A stretch of DNA of 64,000 bases from Clostridium omnivorum (GTDB lineage: Bacteria > Bacillota > Clostridia > Clostridiales > Clostridiaceae): assembly GCF_026012015.1 (NCBI RefSeq), contig NZ_BRXR01000001.1:3869501-3933500 (forward strand). The letters run 5' to 3'. Below are positions 52,910 through 61,093 of this stretch, one piece after another. Both the position numbers and the translations under genes were made by a program. Position 1 is the first letter of the stretch, and every line of letters starts with the position of its first letter. The notes beneath the pieces are model-generated. The model was not told where the DNA came from and searched no databases. It saw only the letters and a list, made by a program, of their open reading frames with translations.

Positions 52910-52940
52910 AAATCCACTCTTATTTGAGTGGATTTTTTTT
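52910..52940 (+). terminator. rho-independent terminator
   Basis: AAATCCACTC pairs with GAGTGGATTT around TTATTT, then a T-run. Confidence 0.92.
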
Positions 52941-53040
52941 GTCACAAAATTAATTTTTATTGCATATAATGTGAAAGCAATGTGTCTTTGAAAGAAATTA
53001 AGGATAATGCATAATGAAAAGAACTAATCAGGAGGGTATC

Positions 53041-53253
53041 ATGTTTAACTATTATAGTAGAATTGCATCTTTAGCAAGGGAAATGGAGATGGATGGTAGG
53101 AAAGAAAAGGCTGAATGGATGAGATTAATCCTTAAATCAGAGAATAGGTGCATTTTTTGTGGTTGTGATTTGAAATGCAAGCTAGATGAAGAATATGAAG
53201 ATAAAAAATATTGTTTTGTCTGCAGTACACTTTGTGAAAAAAATTCAATTTAA
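53041..53253 (+). CDS. small zinc-ribbon-like protein
   Basis: A 70-residue protein; ATG 53041 follows AGGAGGG by 6 nt. The first half is helical and charged (SRIASLAREMEMDGRKEKAE). The second half has paired Cys: CIFCGCDLKC and YCFVCSTLC, enough for one or two zinc sites. Function unknown; perhaps a small regulatory or structural protein. Confidence 0.6.
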   Translation: MFNYYSRIASLAREMEMDGRKEKAEWMRLILKSENRCIFCGCDLKCKLDEEYEDKKYCFVCSTLCEKNSI

Positions 53254-53453
53254 TTCTGTTATTTTTAATATTTAAGGTCAAGTTTCCCTTCTTCACATAG
53301 TATAATAGTATAAAGTAAATAATTTTTATACAGCCATCAGGTTATAAGGTTTGGCAAAGATGACTGCTGACCATTGGTTATGCAAAGGTACTTAATCCCA
53401 AGGACCTAGTCTAGGTCCTTATGTAAACAATTACATTAAGGGGGGGATTGGTA
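53254..53453 (+). promoter_or_regulatory. 200-nt leader before the PilZ gene, possibly structured
   Basis: No ORF. A TATAAT near 53302 may be a -10. Downstream are GCCA...TGGC pairing (about 53333-53356), TGACC-ATT-GGTTA (about 53375-53390) and a near-perfect palindrome AAGGACCTAG/CTAGGTCCTT (53400-53420) without a T-run. GGCAAAG and ATGCAAAGG occur in positions loosely recalling a GEMM c-di-GMP riboswitch, but the fit is not good enough for a call. Confidence 0.35.
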
Positions 53454-53756
53454 TTGACTAGTGATGTAAGCAGATATAAGAAAGCGCCAGAAATAGATAC
53501 AAATATTTTTGCACATATTCAGTATAATAAAAAAATTATTGATGCAAGAATTTTAAACTTGAACTGCTGGGGGGCTACTATATACATGGATGATAAACTG
53601 CCCACAAATGAGCCATTTATTATCCGATTTGTTTATATGTTAGATTATGTACTACATGCTAAAATTATTTGTAAATTAAGTGAACATGAATATAGGATCG
53701 AATTTATATTTATTGACTGGCATCAAAGAGAAACTTTAAGAAGAGACATAAAATAA
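53454..53756 (+). CDS. PilZ-domain protein
   Basis: A 100-residue single-domain protein. The start TTG 53454 lies 7 nt after GGGGGG; TTG 53448 is too close. The PilZ pattern is present in altered form: ARILNLNCWGATIYM matches the D/N-x-S-x-x-G segment with Asn-x-Cys-x-x-Gly, while the N-terminal RxxxR is not clearly there (SRYKKAP). It may bind c-di-GMP weakly or act as an adaptor. A bidirectional terminator follows immediately. Confidence 0.65.
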   Translation: MTSDVSRYKKAPEIDTNIFAHIQYNKKIIDARILNLNCWGATIYMDDKLPTNEPFIIRFVYMLDYVLHAKIICKLSEHEYRIEFIFIDWHQRETLRRDIK

Positions 53757-53757
53757 G

Positions 53758-53784
53758 AAAACCACACTGTATAGTGTGGTTTTC
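53758..53784. terminator. bidirectional terminator between the PilZ gene and tRNA-Leu
   Basis: AAAACCACACT (53758-53768) pairs with AGTGTGGTTTT (53773-53783). Confidence 0.85.
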
Positions 53785-53787
53785 TTA

Positions 53788-53876
53788 TGGTGCCGGAGGC
53801 GGGGGTCGAACCCGCACGGAGTGTTAGCTCCACCGGATTTTGAGTCCGGCGCGTCTGCCAATTCCACCACTTCGGC
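53788..53876 (-). tRNA. tRNA-Leu (anticodon CAA)
   Basis: An 89-nt class II tRNA including an encoded CCA. GCCGAAG pairs with CTCCGGC in the acceptor (one A-C mismatch). The anticodon arm is CCGGA, loop CTCAAAA, TCCGG, giving CAA for UUG codons. A long variable arm (GGAGC...CTCC) and T-arm GCGGGTTCGACCCCCGC follow. It ends at the same terminator as the PilZ gene. Confidence 0.95.
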
Positions 53877-54104
53877 AAAGATTACGTTTATTATAATAAC
53901 ATACAATTTTCATAAATGCAATAAAAAAGATGCTTTTTATTTCTAATTTTACTAATAAAATTTCTTTAATTATAAATAAAATTGCTAAAAACAATTACAA
54001 AGTAATAAAAAGAATATATAATATAGTTGGAAAATATCTTAGCTTATAATAATTTTTATTTAATTATAGGATTAAGCTGTATGAAAAGTGTATGGAGGTA
54101 ACAA

Positions 54105-55022
54105 ATGAACAGATTATTAGAAGCAGTAGTAGAAAACAATAGACAATGGACAAAAGAAGGTAAAATTGCTACTTATATACCTGAGCTTGGAAAGGCAGAC
54201 CCAAATACATTAGGAATATGTATAACTACTTTGCATGGAGAAGAATACTTTGGTGGAGATTATGAGACTAAATTTACAATACAAAGTATATCTAAAGTAA
54301 TTACTTTGATGCTCGCACTACTTGATAATGGCAGGGATAGAGTATTTTCGAAGGTTGGTGTGGAACCAACAGCTGATGCTTTTAATTCAATAATTACGCT
54401 AGAAACAAAGAATACTCAAAAGCCGCTAAATCCAATGATAAATGCTGGGGCAATTGCAACAGTTTCATTAATAGAAGGTAAAAATAGCGAGGAAGCTTTC
54501 AATAGAATATTGAATTTTACTAGGAAAATTACTGGAAATCCTGATATAAATATAAATAAGGATGTTTACAATTCGGAAAAGGCTACTGGTCACAGAAATA
54601 GAGCATTAGCATATTTTATGAAAAGTACAGGAGTTATTGAAAACGATGTAGAAGAGGTTTTGGATGTATATTTTAGGCAGTGTTCAATGGAGGCAACCTG
54701 TAAGGATATTGCTAGAATTGGAGCAATGCTTGCAAATGATGGAGTTTTACCTTGGAGTGGTGAAAGGATTATACCAAGACATGTTGCTAGGATAGTAAAA
54801 ACTATAATGGTTACCTGTGGACTTTATGATGCATCTGGACAATTTGCTGTTGAAATAGGAGTACCTGCTAAAAGTGGAGTTGGTGGTGGAATTCTTGCCG
54901 CTGTACCAGGAAGAATGGGAATAGGTGTATTGTCCCCTGCTTTAGATGCAAGAGGTAATAGTATTGCTGGCTTAAAGGCACTAGAAGAACTATCAAAAGA
55001 GTTGGATTTAAGTATATTTTAG
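54105..55022 (+). CDS. glsA: glutaminase A
   Basis: A 305-residue serine-type glutaminase that converts glutamine to glutamate and ammonia. The beta-lactamase-like catalytic site shows S61-x-x-K64 in QSISKV, NPMINAGAI with the Asn, and the closing SGQFAVEIG and KSGVGGGILAAVPG segments. GGAGGT precedes ATG 54105. Length fits the bacterial family. Monocistronic; the Rrf2 regulator starts 90 nt downstream. Confidence 0.95.
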   Translation: MNRLLEAVVENNRQWTKEGKIATYIPELGKADPNTLGICITTLHGEEYFGGDYETKFTIQSISKVITLMLALLDNGRDRVFSKVGVEPTADAFNSIITLETKNTQKPLNPMINAGAIATVSLIEGKNSEEAFNRILNFTRKITGNPDININKDVYNSEKATGHRNRALAYFMKSTGVIENDVEEVLDVYFRQCSMEATCKDIARIGAMLANDGVLPWSGERIIPRHVARIVKTIMVTCGLYDASGQFAVEIGVPAKSGVGGGILAAVPGRMGIGVLSPALDARGNSIAGLKALEELSKELDLSIF

Positions 55023-55112
55023 TGAAATTAAGTAAATTATTGACACTGCTTATATGTGGTGGTATATTGAATCTAAATGTAGATGGCATATTTTGAAAGT
55101 AGGGGAATAACT

Positions 55113-55523
55113 ATGAAAATAACCCAAGAGGCTGATTATGGTTTAAGGGTAGTCCTTTTTCTCAGTAAGTTAGACTACGGTGAAAAAATTGAAGCAAAGT
55201 CAATAGCTGAACATGAACATATACCAATAAGATTTTTGCTTAAGATTTTACGAAAGTTAACTCACGCTGGAATTATAAAATCTTATAGAGGTGTAAATGG
55301 TGGGTATTCCTTAAATAAACTGCCAGAGGAAATAAGCGTAAAAGATGTTATAGAAATAATTGATGGGCCTATCAGCATTAATAGATGCACTATAGATGAA
55401 AATTTTTGTACTGCTAATAGGGCTTCCTATTGTCAATTACATAAGGCAATGGAAGGAGTTCGAGACACGTTATGCGATATTCTAAGTAAAACGAATTTTG
55501 GAGATTTTATTGATAGAAAATAA
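55113..55523 (+). CDS. Rrf2-family regulator with Cys-type cluster site
   Basis: A 136-residue protein from ATG 55113 (AGGGGAATAACT upstream). The N-terminal winged helix is typical: MKITQEADYGLRVVLFLS and SIAEHEHIPIRFLLKILRKL as the recognition region, then GVNGGYSL in the wing. Cys residues INRCTIDENFCTANRASYC have the spacing used by IscR/RsrR-type members to bind an Fe-S cluster. It may sense Fe-S status or redox. Targets unknown; no isc genes nearby. Confidence 0.88.
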   Translation: MKITQEADYGLRVVLFLSKLDYGEKIEAKSIAEHEHIPIRFLLKILRKLTHAGIIKSYRGVNGGYSLNKLPEEISVKDVIEIIDGPISINRCTIDENFCTANRASYCQLHKAMEGVRDTLCDILSKTNFGDFIDRK

Positions 55524-55545
55524 AAATAGTGAAAAAATTATAATA

Positions 55546-55583
55546 AAAAATAAAAGTGTATTTTTACCACTTTTATTTTTTTT
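55546..55583 (+). terminator. rho-independent terminator
   Basis: AATAAAAGTG (55549-55558) pairs with CACTTTTATT (55568-55577), followed by TTTTTT. Confidence 0.8.
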
Positions 55584-55878
55584 CATTAAATTAGTCATCA
55601 ATCAATAGAACAAAATCATGTTAGATGTTATAATTAGACGGTAGAAGGTATAAAATAATTATTTTTTATATTTAAATTAAAAATGGAGATAATATTAATG
55701 GTATTATTTTCATGTATATGAAATGCATTCCTAAGGAGTATAAAATAAATACGTAACAATTAATATCTTATTTTGATAAAGTTAGTTACAGTATGGTATT
55801 TATAATTATTTGAAAAGCATTTTAGATTTTACATAAACAGAATATAGGATTGTTTTGTTATAAATGGAGGTTTCTTTT
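55584..55878. other. intergenic region before polA
   Basis: AT-rich gap. Apart from the polA ribosome site GGAGG at its end and A/T hexamers too weak to call as a promoter, I see nothing: no ORF with a ribosome site, no clear hairpin. Confidence 0.5.
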
Positions 55879-58509
55879 ATGGGAAGAGAAAGATTATTGA
55901 TATTAGATGGAAATAGTTTGATGAACAGGGCTTTTTACGCTTTGCCACCTCTTACAAATAGCGAAGGACTTCACACTAATGCATTGTATGGATTTACGAA
56001 TATGCTTTTAAAGATGAAGGAAGAAATTGTACCTGATTACATAGTGTGTACTTTTGATAGAAAAGCTCCTACATTTAGACACGAAGAATATAAGGATTAT
56101 AAAGCGGGACGAAAAAAAATGCCGGATGAACTTTCAGAACAATTTCCGGTACTGAAAGATATCTTAAATCTCTTAGCGATTGATATTTTTGAAATTGATG
56201 GCTTTGAGGCGGATGACCTTATTGGAACTTTGGCGAAGTTTGCTGAAAAAAAAGAAATAGAAGTGTATATAGTCACAGGTGATAGAGATGCACTTCAATT
56301 AGCTTCAGACAATATAAAAGTTGTTATAAACAAAAAAGGAATGACTGAAAAGGAAATATACGACAAAGAAAGAATGACACAAGAATTTGGTGTTACTCCT
56401 ACACAATTTATTGATGTGAAGGGTTTAATGGGTGATAGCTCTGATAATATACCTGGAGTACCTGGAATAGGCGAAAAAACTGCTTTTAAACTCATAAAGG
56501 AGTACGGAAGCATAGAAAATGTGCTTCTAAACATTGATAATATAAGTGGAAATAAAATAAAAGAAAATTTAAGAGAATATAGTGAGCAGGCTATTTTTAG
56601 TAAAAAGCTTGCTACTATAATAACAGAAGTACCTATAGAAATAGATTTGGATTCAATAAAGTCTAAGGAAAACTTTGATAAGGCAGCGCTTAGGCAATTA
56701 TTTTATAAACTTGAATTTAGGACCTTATTAGACAAATTAACGATTGATGCAGAAGATAAAAGTATATCAAATAGTGAAGAAAAAGAAAAAGCAAAATATA
56801 TAGAAATACGCAGCTTAGACGGCCTTAAAACTTTTTGTGAAGATATTAAAACAGAAATATATCTTATATACAATGTTATCAATGCTAACGTGTTTTCAAA
56901 ATGTGAATTTGAAAAATTATATATTAACTCAAATGGCAAGAACTATAGTTTGAATATGCAAGATATTTTTATTGAGAACAAAGATAAAGCTGTTGAAATA
57001 ATTAAAGGTATCTTTGAAAATGAAAATATACTAAAAATAGGACATGATTTTAAATTGGCTTATCTTATATTAGCAAAGTACGGAATCAATATTAAAGGCG
57101 TGAAATTTGACACCAAGATTGCAGCTTATCTAATTGATTCTTCAAAAAGTGATTACGATTTGGTAGATTTAATCGTTAAGTATCTTCATTTTGAAGTTTC
57201 AGGTGAAGAAGAGCAAATTGAAATTGAGAAAATTGATTGCATGCCGAACCTATACAAGGCATTAAAAGAAAAAATTGAAGAGTTTAATATGGAGGAACTG
57301 CTTTATGAGGTGGAACTTCCACTAACAAAGGCCATTGCTTATATGGAAGTAGAGGGCTTTAAAGTTGATAAAGATAAGCTAAATGAACTGGGAGAAAAAT
57401 TTAAAATAGAAATTGATAGAACTCAAAATGAGATATATGATTTATCAGGTGAAAACTTTAATATAAGTTCTCCGAAACAACTTGGAAAAGTATTATTTGA
57501 AAAATTAGATCTTCCAGTAATTAAAAAGACTAAAACAGGATATTCAACAAATGCTGAAGTGTTGGAAGAATTAATCGATAAGCATCAAATAATAGAAAAG
57601 ATAATTTATTATAGACAGCTTACTAAACTTTACTCTACTTATATAGAGGGGTTAAAAGCAGTAATTGATGTTGATGGAAAGATACATTCTAGCTTTAATC
57701 AAACAGTTACTACTACGGGAAGGCTTTCTAGTACTGAACCTAACCTTCAAAACATACCTATAAAGTATGAGTTAGGAAGGGAGATAAGAAAGGTTTTTGT
57801 ACCAAATAATGAAGAATGTATAATATTATCAGCTGACTACTCTCAAATTGAGTTAAGAGTTCTAGCACATATAGCTTCTGATGAAAATCTTATAGATGCA
57901 TTTGTAAACCATAGTGATATTCATACAAAGACAGCTGCTGAAGTGTTTAAAGTGCCAATTGAAGAAGTTACAAAGCTCATGCGAAGCAGAGCAAAAGCCG
58001 TTAATTTTGGTATAGTTTATGGCATAGGAGAATTCAGTCTTGCCAAGGATCTAAAAATTACTAAAAAGGAAGCTAAAGAATATATCGAAGCATACTTTGA
58101 TAGATATCCAATGGTAAAGAAGTACATGGAGGACATAGTAAAAGAAGCAGAAAAAAATACTTTTGTAACTACTATTTTGAATAGAAGAAGGTATATTCCT
58201 GAAATAAATGCTTCTAATAAGATATTAAAAGCTTTAGGAGTCCGTTTGGCAATGAATACACCTATTCAAGGAAGCGCGGCAGATATAATAAAAAAGGCTA
58301 TGGTTAATGTTCATAAGGTACTAAAAGAACAAAAACTTAAGAGTACTTTGATTTTGCAGGTTCATGACGAATTGATTTTAAACGTATATAAAGATGAACA
58401 AGTTCAAGTGGAAGAGATTGTAAAAAGAGAAATGGAGCAGGTATTTAATTTGTTAGTACCATTAGAAGTTGACATAAATATAGGAAACACCTGGTATGAG
58501 GCAAAATAG
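55879..58509 (+). CDS. polA: DNA polymerase I
   Basis: An 876-residue enzyme. ATG 55879 follows GGAGG; an in-frame ATG at 55864 lies before that site. The 5'-3' exonuclease (about 1-290) has LLILDGNSLMNRAFYAL, FEADDLIGT and DSSDNIPGVPGIGEKTA. The 3'-5' exonuclease region (about 300-460) lacks the D-x-E motif, so proofreading is probably lost, as in Bacillus and relatives. The polymerase core has motif A LSADYSQIELRVL, motif B RSRAKAVNFGIVYG and motif C VHDELIL. Next gene: coaE, 19 nt later. Confidence 0.96.
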   Translation: MGRERLLILDGNSLMNRAFYALPPLTNSEGLHTNALYGFTNMLLKMKEEIVPDYIVCTFDRKAPTFRHEEYKDYKAGRKKMPDELSEQFPVLKDILNLLAIDIFEIDGFEADDLIGTLAKFAEKKEIEVYIVTGDRDALQLASDNIKVVINKKGMTEKEIYDKERMTQEFGVTPTQFIDVKGLMGDSSDNIPGVPGIGEKTAFKLIKEYGSIENVLLNIDNISGNKIKENLREYSEQAIFSKKLATIITEVPIEIDLDSIKSKENFDKAALRQLFYKLEFRTLLDKLTIDAEDKSISNSEEKEKAKYIEIRSLDGLKTFCEDIKTEIYLIYNVINANVFSKCEFEKLYINSNGKNYSLNMQDIFIENKDKAVEIIKGIFENENILKIGHDFKLAYLILAKYGINIKGVKFDTKIAAYLIDSSKSDYDLVDLIVKYLHFEVSGEEEQIEIEKIDCMPNLYKALKEKIEEFNMEELLYEVELPLTKAIAYMEVEGFKVDKDKLNELGEKFKIEIDRTQNEIYDLSGENFNISSPKQLGKVLFEKLDLPVIKKTKTGYSTNAEVLEELIDKHQIIEKIIYYRQLTKLYSTYIEGLKAVIDVDGKIHSSFNQTVTTTGRLSSTEPNLQNIPIKYELGREIRKVFVPNNEECIILSADYSQIELRVLAHIASDENLIDAFVNHSDIHTKTAAEVFKVPIEEVTKLMRSRAKAVNFGIVYGIGEFSLAKDLKITKKEAKEYIEAYFDRYPMVKKYMEDIVKEAEKNTFVTTILNRRRYIPEINASNKILKALGVRLAMNTPIQGSAADIIKKAMVNVHKVLKEQKLKSTLILQVHDELILNVYKDEQVQVEEIVKREMEQVFNLLVPLEVDINIGNTWYEAK

Positions 58510-58528
58510 TATTTTGGGAGTGATTTCT

Positions 58529-59137
58529 ATGATTAAAGTAGGGCTTACTGGAGGCATAGGTAGTGGTAAGAGTACCGTTTCTAAAATACTAAAAGAAATA
58601 GGAATACCTGTAATTGATGCAGATATCATTTCTAGGGATATATTTAAAATATATCCAGAAGTAGTCGAAAAAATAAAGCATCAATTTGGAGAACAGTATT
58701 TTGATGAAGAGGGACAGCTAAGAAGAAAAGCACTTGGAAACTTAATTTTTAAAAACCATGAATTGAGAAAGGTACTTGAAGACATTACTATACCTTTTAT
58801 AGAATTAGAAATAAATAATCAGTTTTCACAGTATAATAGAAAAGGATGTAAACTATGTGTATTAGATGCTCCTACATTGATTGAGCATGGTATTCATAAG
58901 CAAATGGATAAAAACATATTAGTATGGGTAGACATTGATACACAGGTTTCAAGGGTTAAATCTAGAGATAAGATAAGTATTGATCAAGTGATGGATAGAA
59001 TACATTCACAAATACCTCTTAACGACAAAAGAGATTTAGTAGATTTTATAGTAGATAATTGTGGTTCAATTGAAGAAACAAAAGCACAACTTAAAGCAAT
59101 ATTAGCAGAGATTTATAGATATGAGGGGGAGCAATGA
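58529..59137 (+). CDS. coaE: dephospho-CoA kinase
   Basis: A 202-residue kinase for the last step of CoA synthesis. ATG 58529 lies after GGGAGTGAT. P-loop GLTGGIGSGKST (4-15), PVIDADIISRD with catalytic Asp, and the LID-like RIHSQIPLNDKRDL segment are as expected. The gene overlaps the transglycosylase gene by ATGA, so three genes polA-coaE-SLT probably form one transcript. Confidence 0.93.
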   Translation: MIKVGLTGGIGSGKSTVSKILKEIGIPVIDADIISRDIFKIYPEVVEKIKHQFGEQYFDEEGQLRRKALGNLIFKNHELRKVLEDITIPFIELEINNQFSQYNRKGCKLCVLDAPTLIEHGIHKQMDKNILVWVDIDTQVSRVKSRDKISIDQVMDRIHSQIPLNDKRDLVDFIVDNCGSIEETKAQLKAILAEIYRYEGEQ

Positions 59138-59703
59138 AATCACTTAAACACAGATATATTATAATACTTTTAATACTCATTGCAGTGGTACTATGTGTGC
59201 CATCAGTTGCACGTAAGATGTATCCGTTAAAATATTCTGATTATATAATGAAGTATTCAAGTAAATATGATTTAAGTCCATATATAGTGGCAGCAGTAAT
59301 TAAAGCTGAAAGTAATTTTGATACTAAAGCAAAATCACCCAAAAATGCTTTTGGGCTTATGCAGATAACTCCTGCTACTGCGGAATGGGCAGCAAAAGAA
59401 ATGAAGATAGATAATTTTAATACAGATATGCTGAATGATCCTGAATTCAACATTAATATGGGCTGCTGGTATTTAAACAACTTAAAAGAGGAATTTAACG
59501 GAAATATGGATTTGGTTTTAGCAGCTTATAATGGGGGAAGAGGTAATGTTCAAAAATGGCTGAATGATACCAGTCATTCCAAGGATGGAAAAAATCTGCA
59601 TTATATTCCCTTCAAGGAAACTGATAAATATGTTAAGAGAGTAAAGGTAAACTATAACATATATAAGTTTTTATATAGTAAAAATATAGGTAATAAAAAT
59701 TAG
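59134..59703 (+). CDS. membrane-anchored lytic transglycosylase (SLT family)
   Basis: A 189-residue protein. Residues 7-23 form a signal-anchor helix. The SLT domain (about 35-185) has YDLSPYIVAAVIKAESNF with the catalytic Glu59, AFGLMQITPATAEW, and AAYNGGRGNVQKWL. Such enzymes cut glycan strands of peptidoglycan, giving anhydromuropeptides. It is the last gene before the tRNA-Leu fragment and the integrated element. Confidence 0.92.
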   Translation: MKSLKHRYIIILLILIAVVLCVPSVARKMYPLKYSDYIMKYSSKYDLSPYIVAAVIKAESNFDTKAKSPKNAFGLMQITPATAEWAAKEMKIDNFNTDMLNDPEFNINMGCWYLNNLKEEFNGNMDLVLAAYNGGRGNVQKWLNDTSHSKDGKNLHYIPFKETDKYVKRVKVNYNIYKFLYSKNIGNKN

Positions 59704-59738
59704 TAATAAATAATAGGGCTATTTTTATTTTATATATG

Positions 59739-59766
59739 TTGACTTTATTTTTTTAGTTAGTATAAT
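59739..59766 (+). promoter_or_regulatory. promoter of the interrupted tRNA-Leu
   Basis: TTGACT (59739-59744), 16 nt, then a perfect TATAAT (59761-59766). The tRNA 5' end is 13 nt downstream of the -10. Confidence 0.8.
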
Positions 59767-59778
59767 TAAATATGTAAT

Positions 59779-59819
59779 GCGGATGTGGCGGAATGGCAGA
59801 CGCGCACGTTTGAGGGGCG
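59779..59819 (+). pseudogene. 5' part of a tRNA-Leu (GAG) gene, cut by an integrated element
   Basis: GCGGATGTGGCGGAATGGCA starts a Leu-type tRNA (compare the intact tRNA-Leu at 53.8 kb). The anticodon arm is CACGT, loop TTGAGGG (anticodon GAG at 59812-59814), then GCG; tRNA position 42 should be T but is G, and from there no variable arm, T-arm or acceptor follows. The 3' part must be elsewhere or lost. Confidence 0.82.
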
Positions 59820-59905
59820 GAAATGATAAAATAGCCTAAAATGCACGTAATTTAAAGGACTTTAAAGCCTTTAAACATTGATAAAATCGAATATTTAGCA
59901 CGTTT
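59804..59905 (+). other. attL core region with repeated GCACGTTT
   Basis: GCACGTTT lies in the tRNA anticodon arm (59804-59811) and again at 59898-59905, with GCACGTAAT near 59843. Between are TTTAAAGG (59851-59858) and CCTTTAAA (59868-59875) as inverted arms. These are candidate integrase or excisionase binding sites. Confidence 0.45.
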
Positions 59906-59907
59906 AT

Positions 59908-59960
59908 AAGTGTTACACGTTGTTTTATGAAAAATAAACAAACGTGTAACACTTTTTTAT
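59908..59960 (+). terminator. strong hairpin/terminator between tRNA promoter and integrase
   Basis: AAGTGTTACACGTT (59908-59921) pairs perfectly with AACGTGTAACACTT (59941-59954), followed by TTTTATTTT. An outer pair, TTGATAAAAT (59878-59887) with ATTTTATCAA (59959-59968), extends the inverted repeat. Confidence 0.85.
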
Positions 59961-59991
59961 TTTATCAATAAAACGAAAGGAAGTTTTTTAA

Positions 59992-60948
59992 ATGGTGCAG
60001 AGGAAAAAAATTGAATTAAAAAGAGAAGAAAATCAAATTACTTTTGATAGGCTATTTGATGAATTTATAGTTTATCAAAAATCAAAAAATCTTAGACAAC
60101 ATACAATCAAACATTATGAAAACACAGTTAATTCTAGCTTCTATAAGTACATAGATTGTAAAACAGAAGTTAAGAACATCACAAGCAAGACAATAGAAGG
60201 ATATATTAATTTTTTAAAGTCACGGGGAAATATTGGAGATGTAACAATAAATACTTATCTTAGAGATATAAGAGCAATTTTATATTATGCAATGAAGGAA
60301 GGATATTTAGCAGAGTATAAAATTAAACAAATCAAAGCAGACAAAGAAATTATTGAAACTTATACAGATGAAGAATTAATAATATTGCTAAAGAAGCCTG
60401 ATGTAAAGAAGTGTAATTTTATTGAATTTAGAAATTGGACTATATCAAATATTCTTATTGGAACTGGAATGAGAATACAAACTTTAGTAAACATAAAAAT
60501 CGAAGATATAGATTTAAGCAATGACTTAATTTATTATTCACATACAAAGAATAGAAAAAATCAAGTAGTTCCAATAAGTTCAACGTTAAAAAGTGTTCTT
60601 ATTGATTATCTTAAATATAGAAAAGGAGAAGAAGAAGATTATTTAATAACTAATATATATGGAGAGCAGTTAAAGACTAATTTACTTAGTCAAAATATGT
60701 GTAAGTATCACAGAAGCAGAGGAATTACTAAAACGGGATTACATCGTTATAGACATACTTTTGCAAAGAAATGGATTTTAAACAATGGGGATATTTTTAG
60801 GCTTCAAAAAATCTTAGGGCATAGCAGTATGGATATAGTAAGGGAATATGTAGAAATGTTTACAGAGGATTTGCAAAGAGATTTTAATATATTTAATCCT
60901 CTTGAAAGTTTAAGTATAAGGAAAACAAGTATAAAAATGAGAGTATAG
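59992..60948 (+). CDS. tyrosine recombinase (integrase) of the element
   Basis: A 318-residue recombinase with GAAAGGAAG before ATG 59992. The N-terminal SAM-like core-binding domain spans about 17-115. The catalytic domain shows all residues: R161 (GTGMRIQTL), K186 (HTKNRKN), H251-x-x-R254 (LHRYRHTFAKKW), H277 (LGHSSMDIV) and nucleophile Y286 (REYVEMF). No long N-terminal arm-binding domain is present, so it is of the shorter type. It lies 170 nt from the attachment site and is oriented away from it, towards the element's interior. Confidence 0.93.
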   Translation: MVQRKKIELKREENQITFDRLFDEFIVYQKSKNLRQHTIKHYENTVNSSFYKYIDCKTEVKNITSKTIEGYINFLKSRGNIGDVTINTYLRDIRAILYYAMKEGYLAEYKIKQIKADKEIIETYTDEELIILLKKPDVKKCNFIEFRNWTISNILIGTGMRIQTLVNIKIEDIDLSNDLIYYSHTKNRKNQVVPISSTLKSVLIDYLKYRKGEEEDYLITNIYGEQLKTNLLSQNMCKYHRSRGITKTGLHRYRHTFAKKWILNNGDIFRLQKILGHSSMDIVREYVEMFTEDLQRDFNIFNPLESLSIRKTSIKMRV

Positions 60949-61093
60949 TTTTTAGTTTGATGTTTTAATAAAATCGAGATTTTATTCTATTTATCAATAG
61001 TAGGTTAAGTTAATAAATTGTATTTTAAATATTTACATCTTATGGAATACAAGTTAAAATTAAGTAGTATATAAATTAATAGGGGGGGTTATA

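Noticed and set aside
53300-53430. GEMM-type c-di-GMP riboswitch before the PilZ gene
   Set aside because: GGCAAA- and GCAAAG-like pieces are present, but the expected hairpin between them and the receptor region do not fit; kept only as an unresolved leader.
55879-58509. Loss of the 3'-5' exonuclease motif in polA as a novelty
   Set aside because: An inactive proofreading domain is common in DNA polymerase I of Firmicutes.
59779-59990. Group I intron in the tRNA-Leu anticodon arm
   Set aside because: No 3' exon is seen within the following region, no intron core motifs are apparent, and a tyrosine recombinase directly follows, which fits integration much better.
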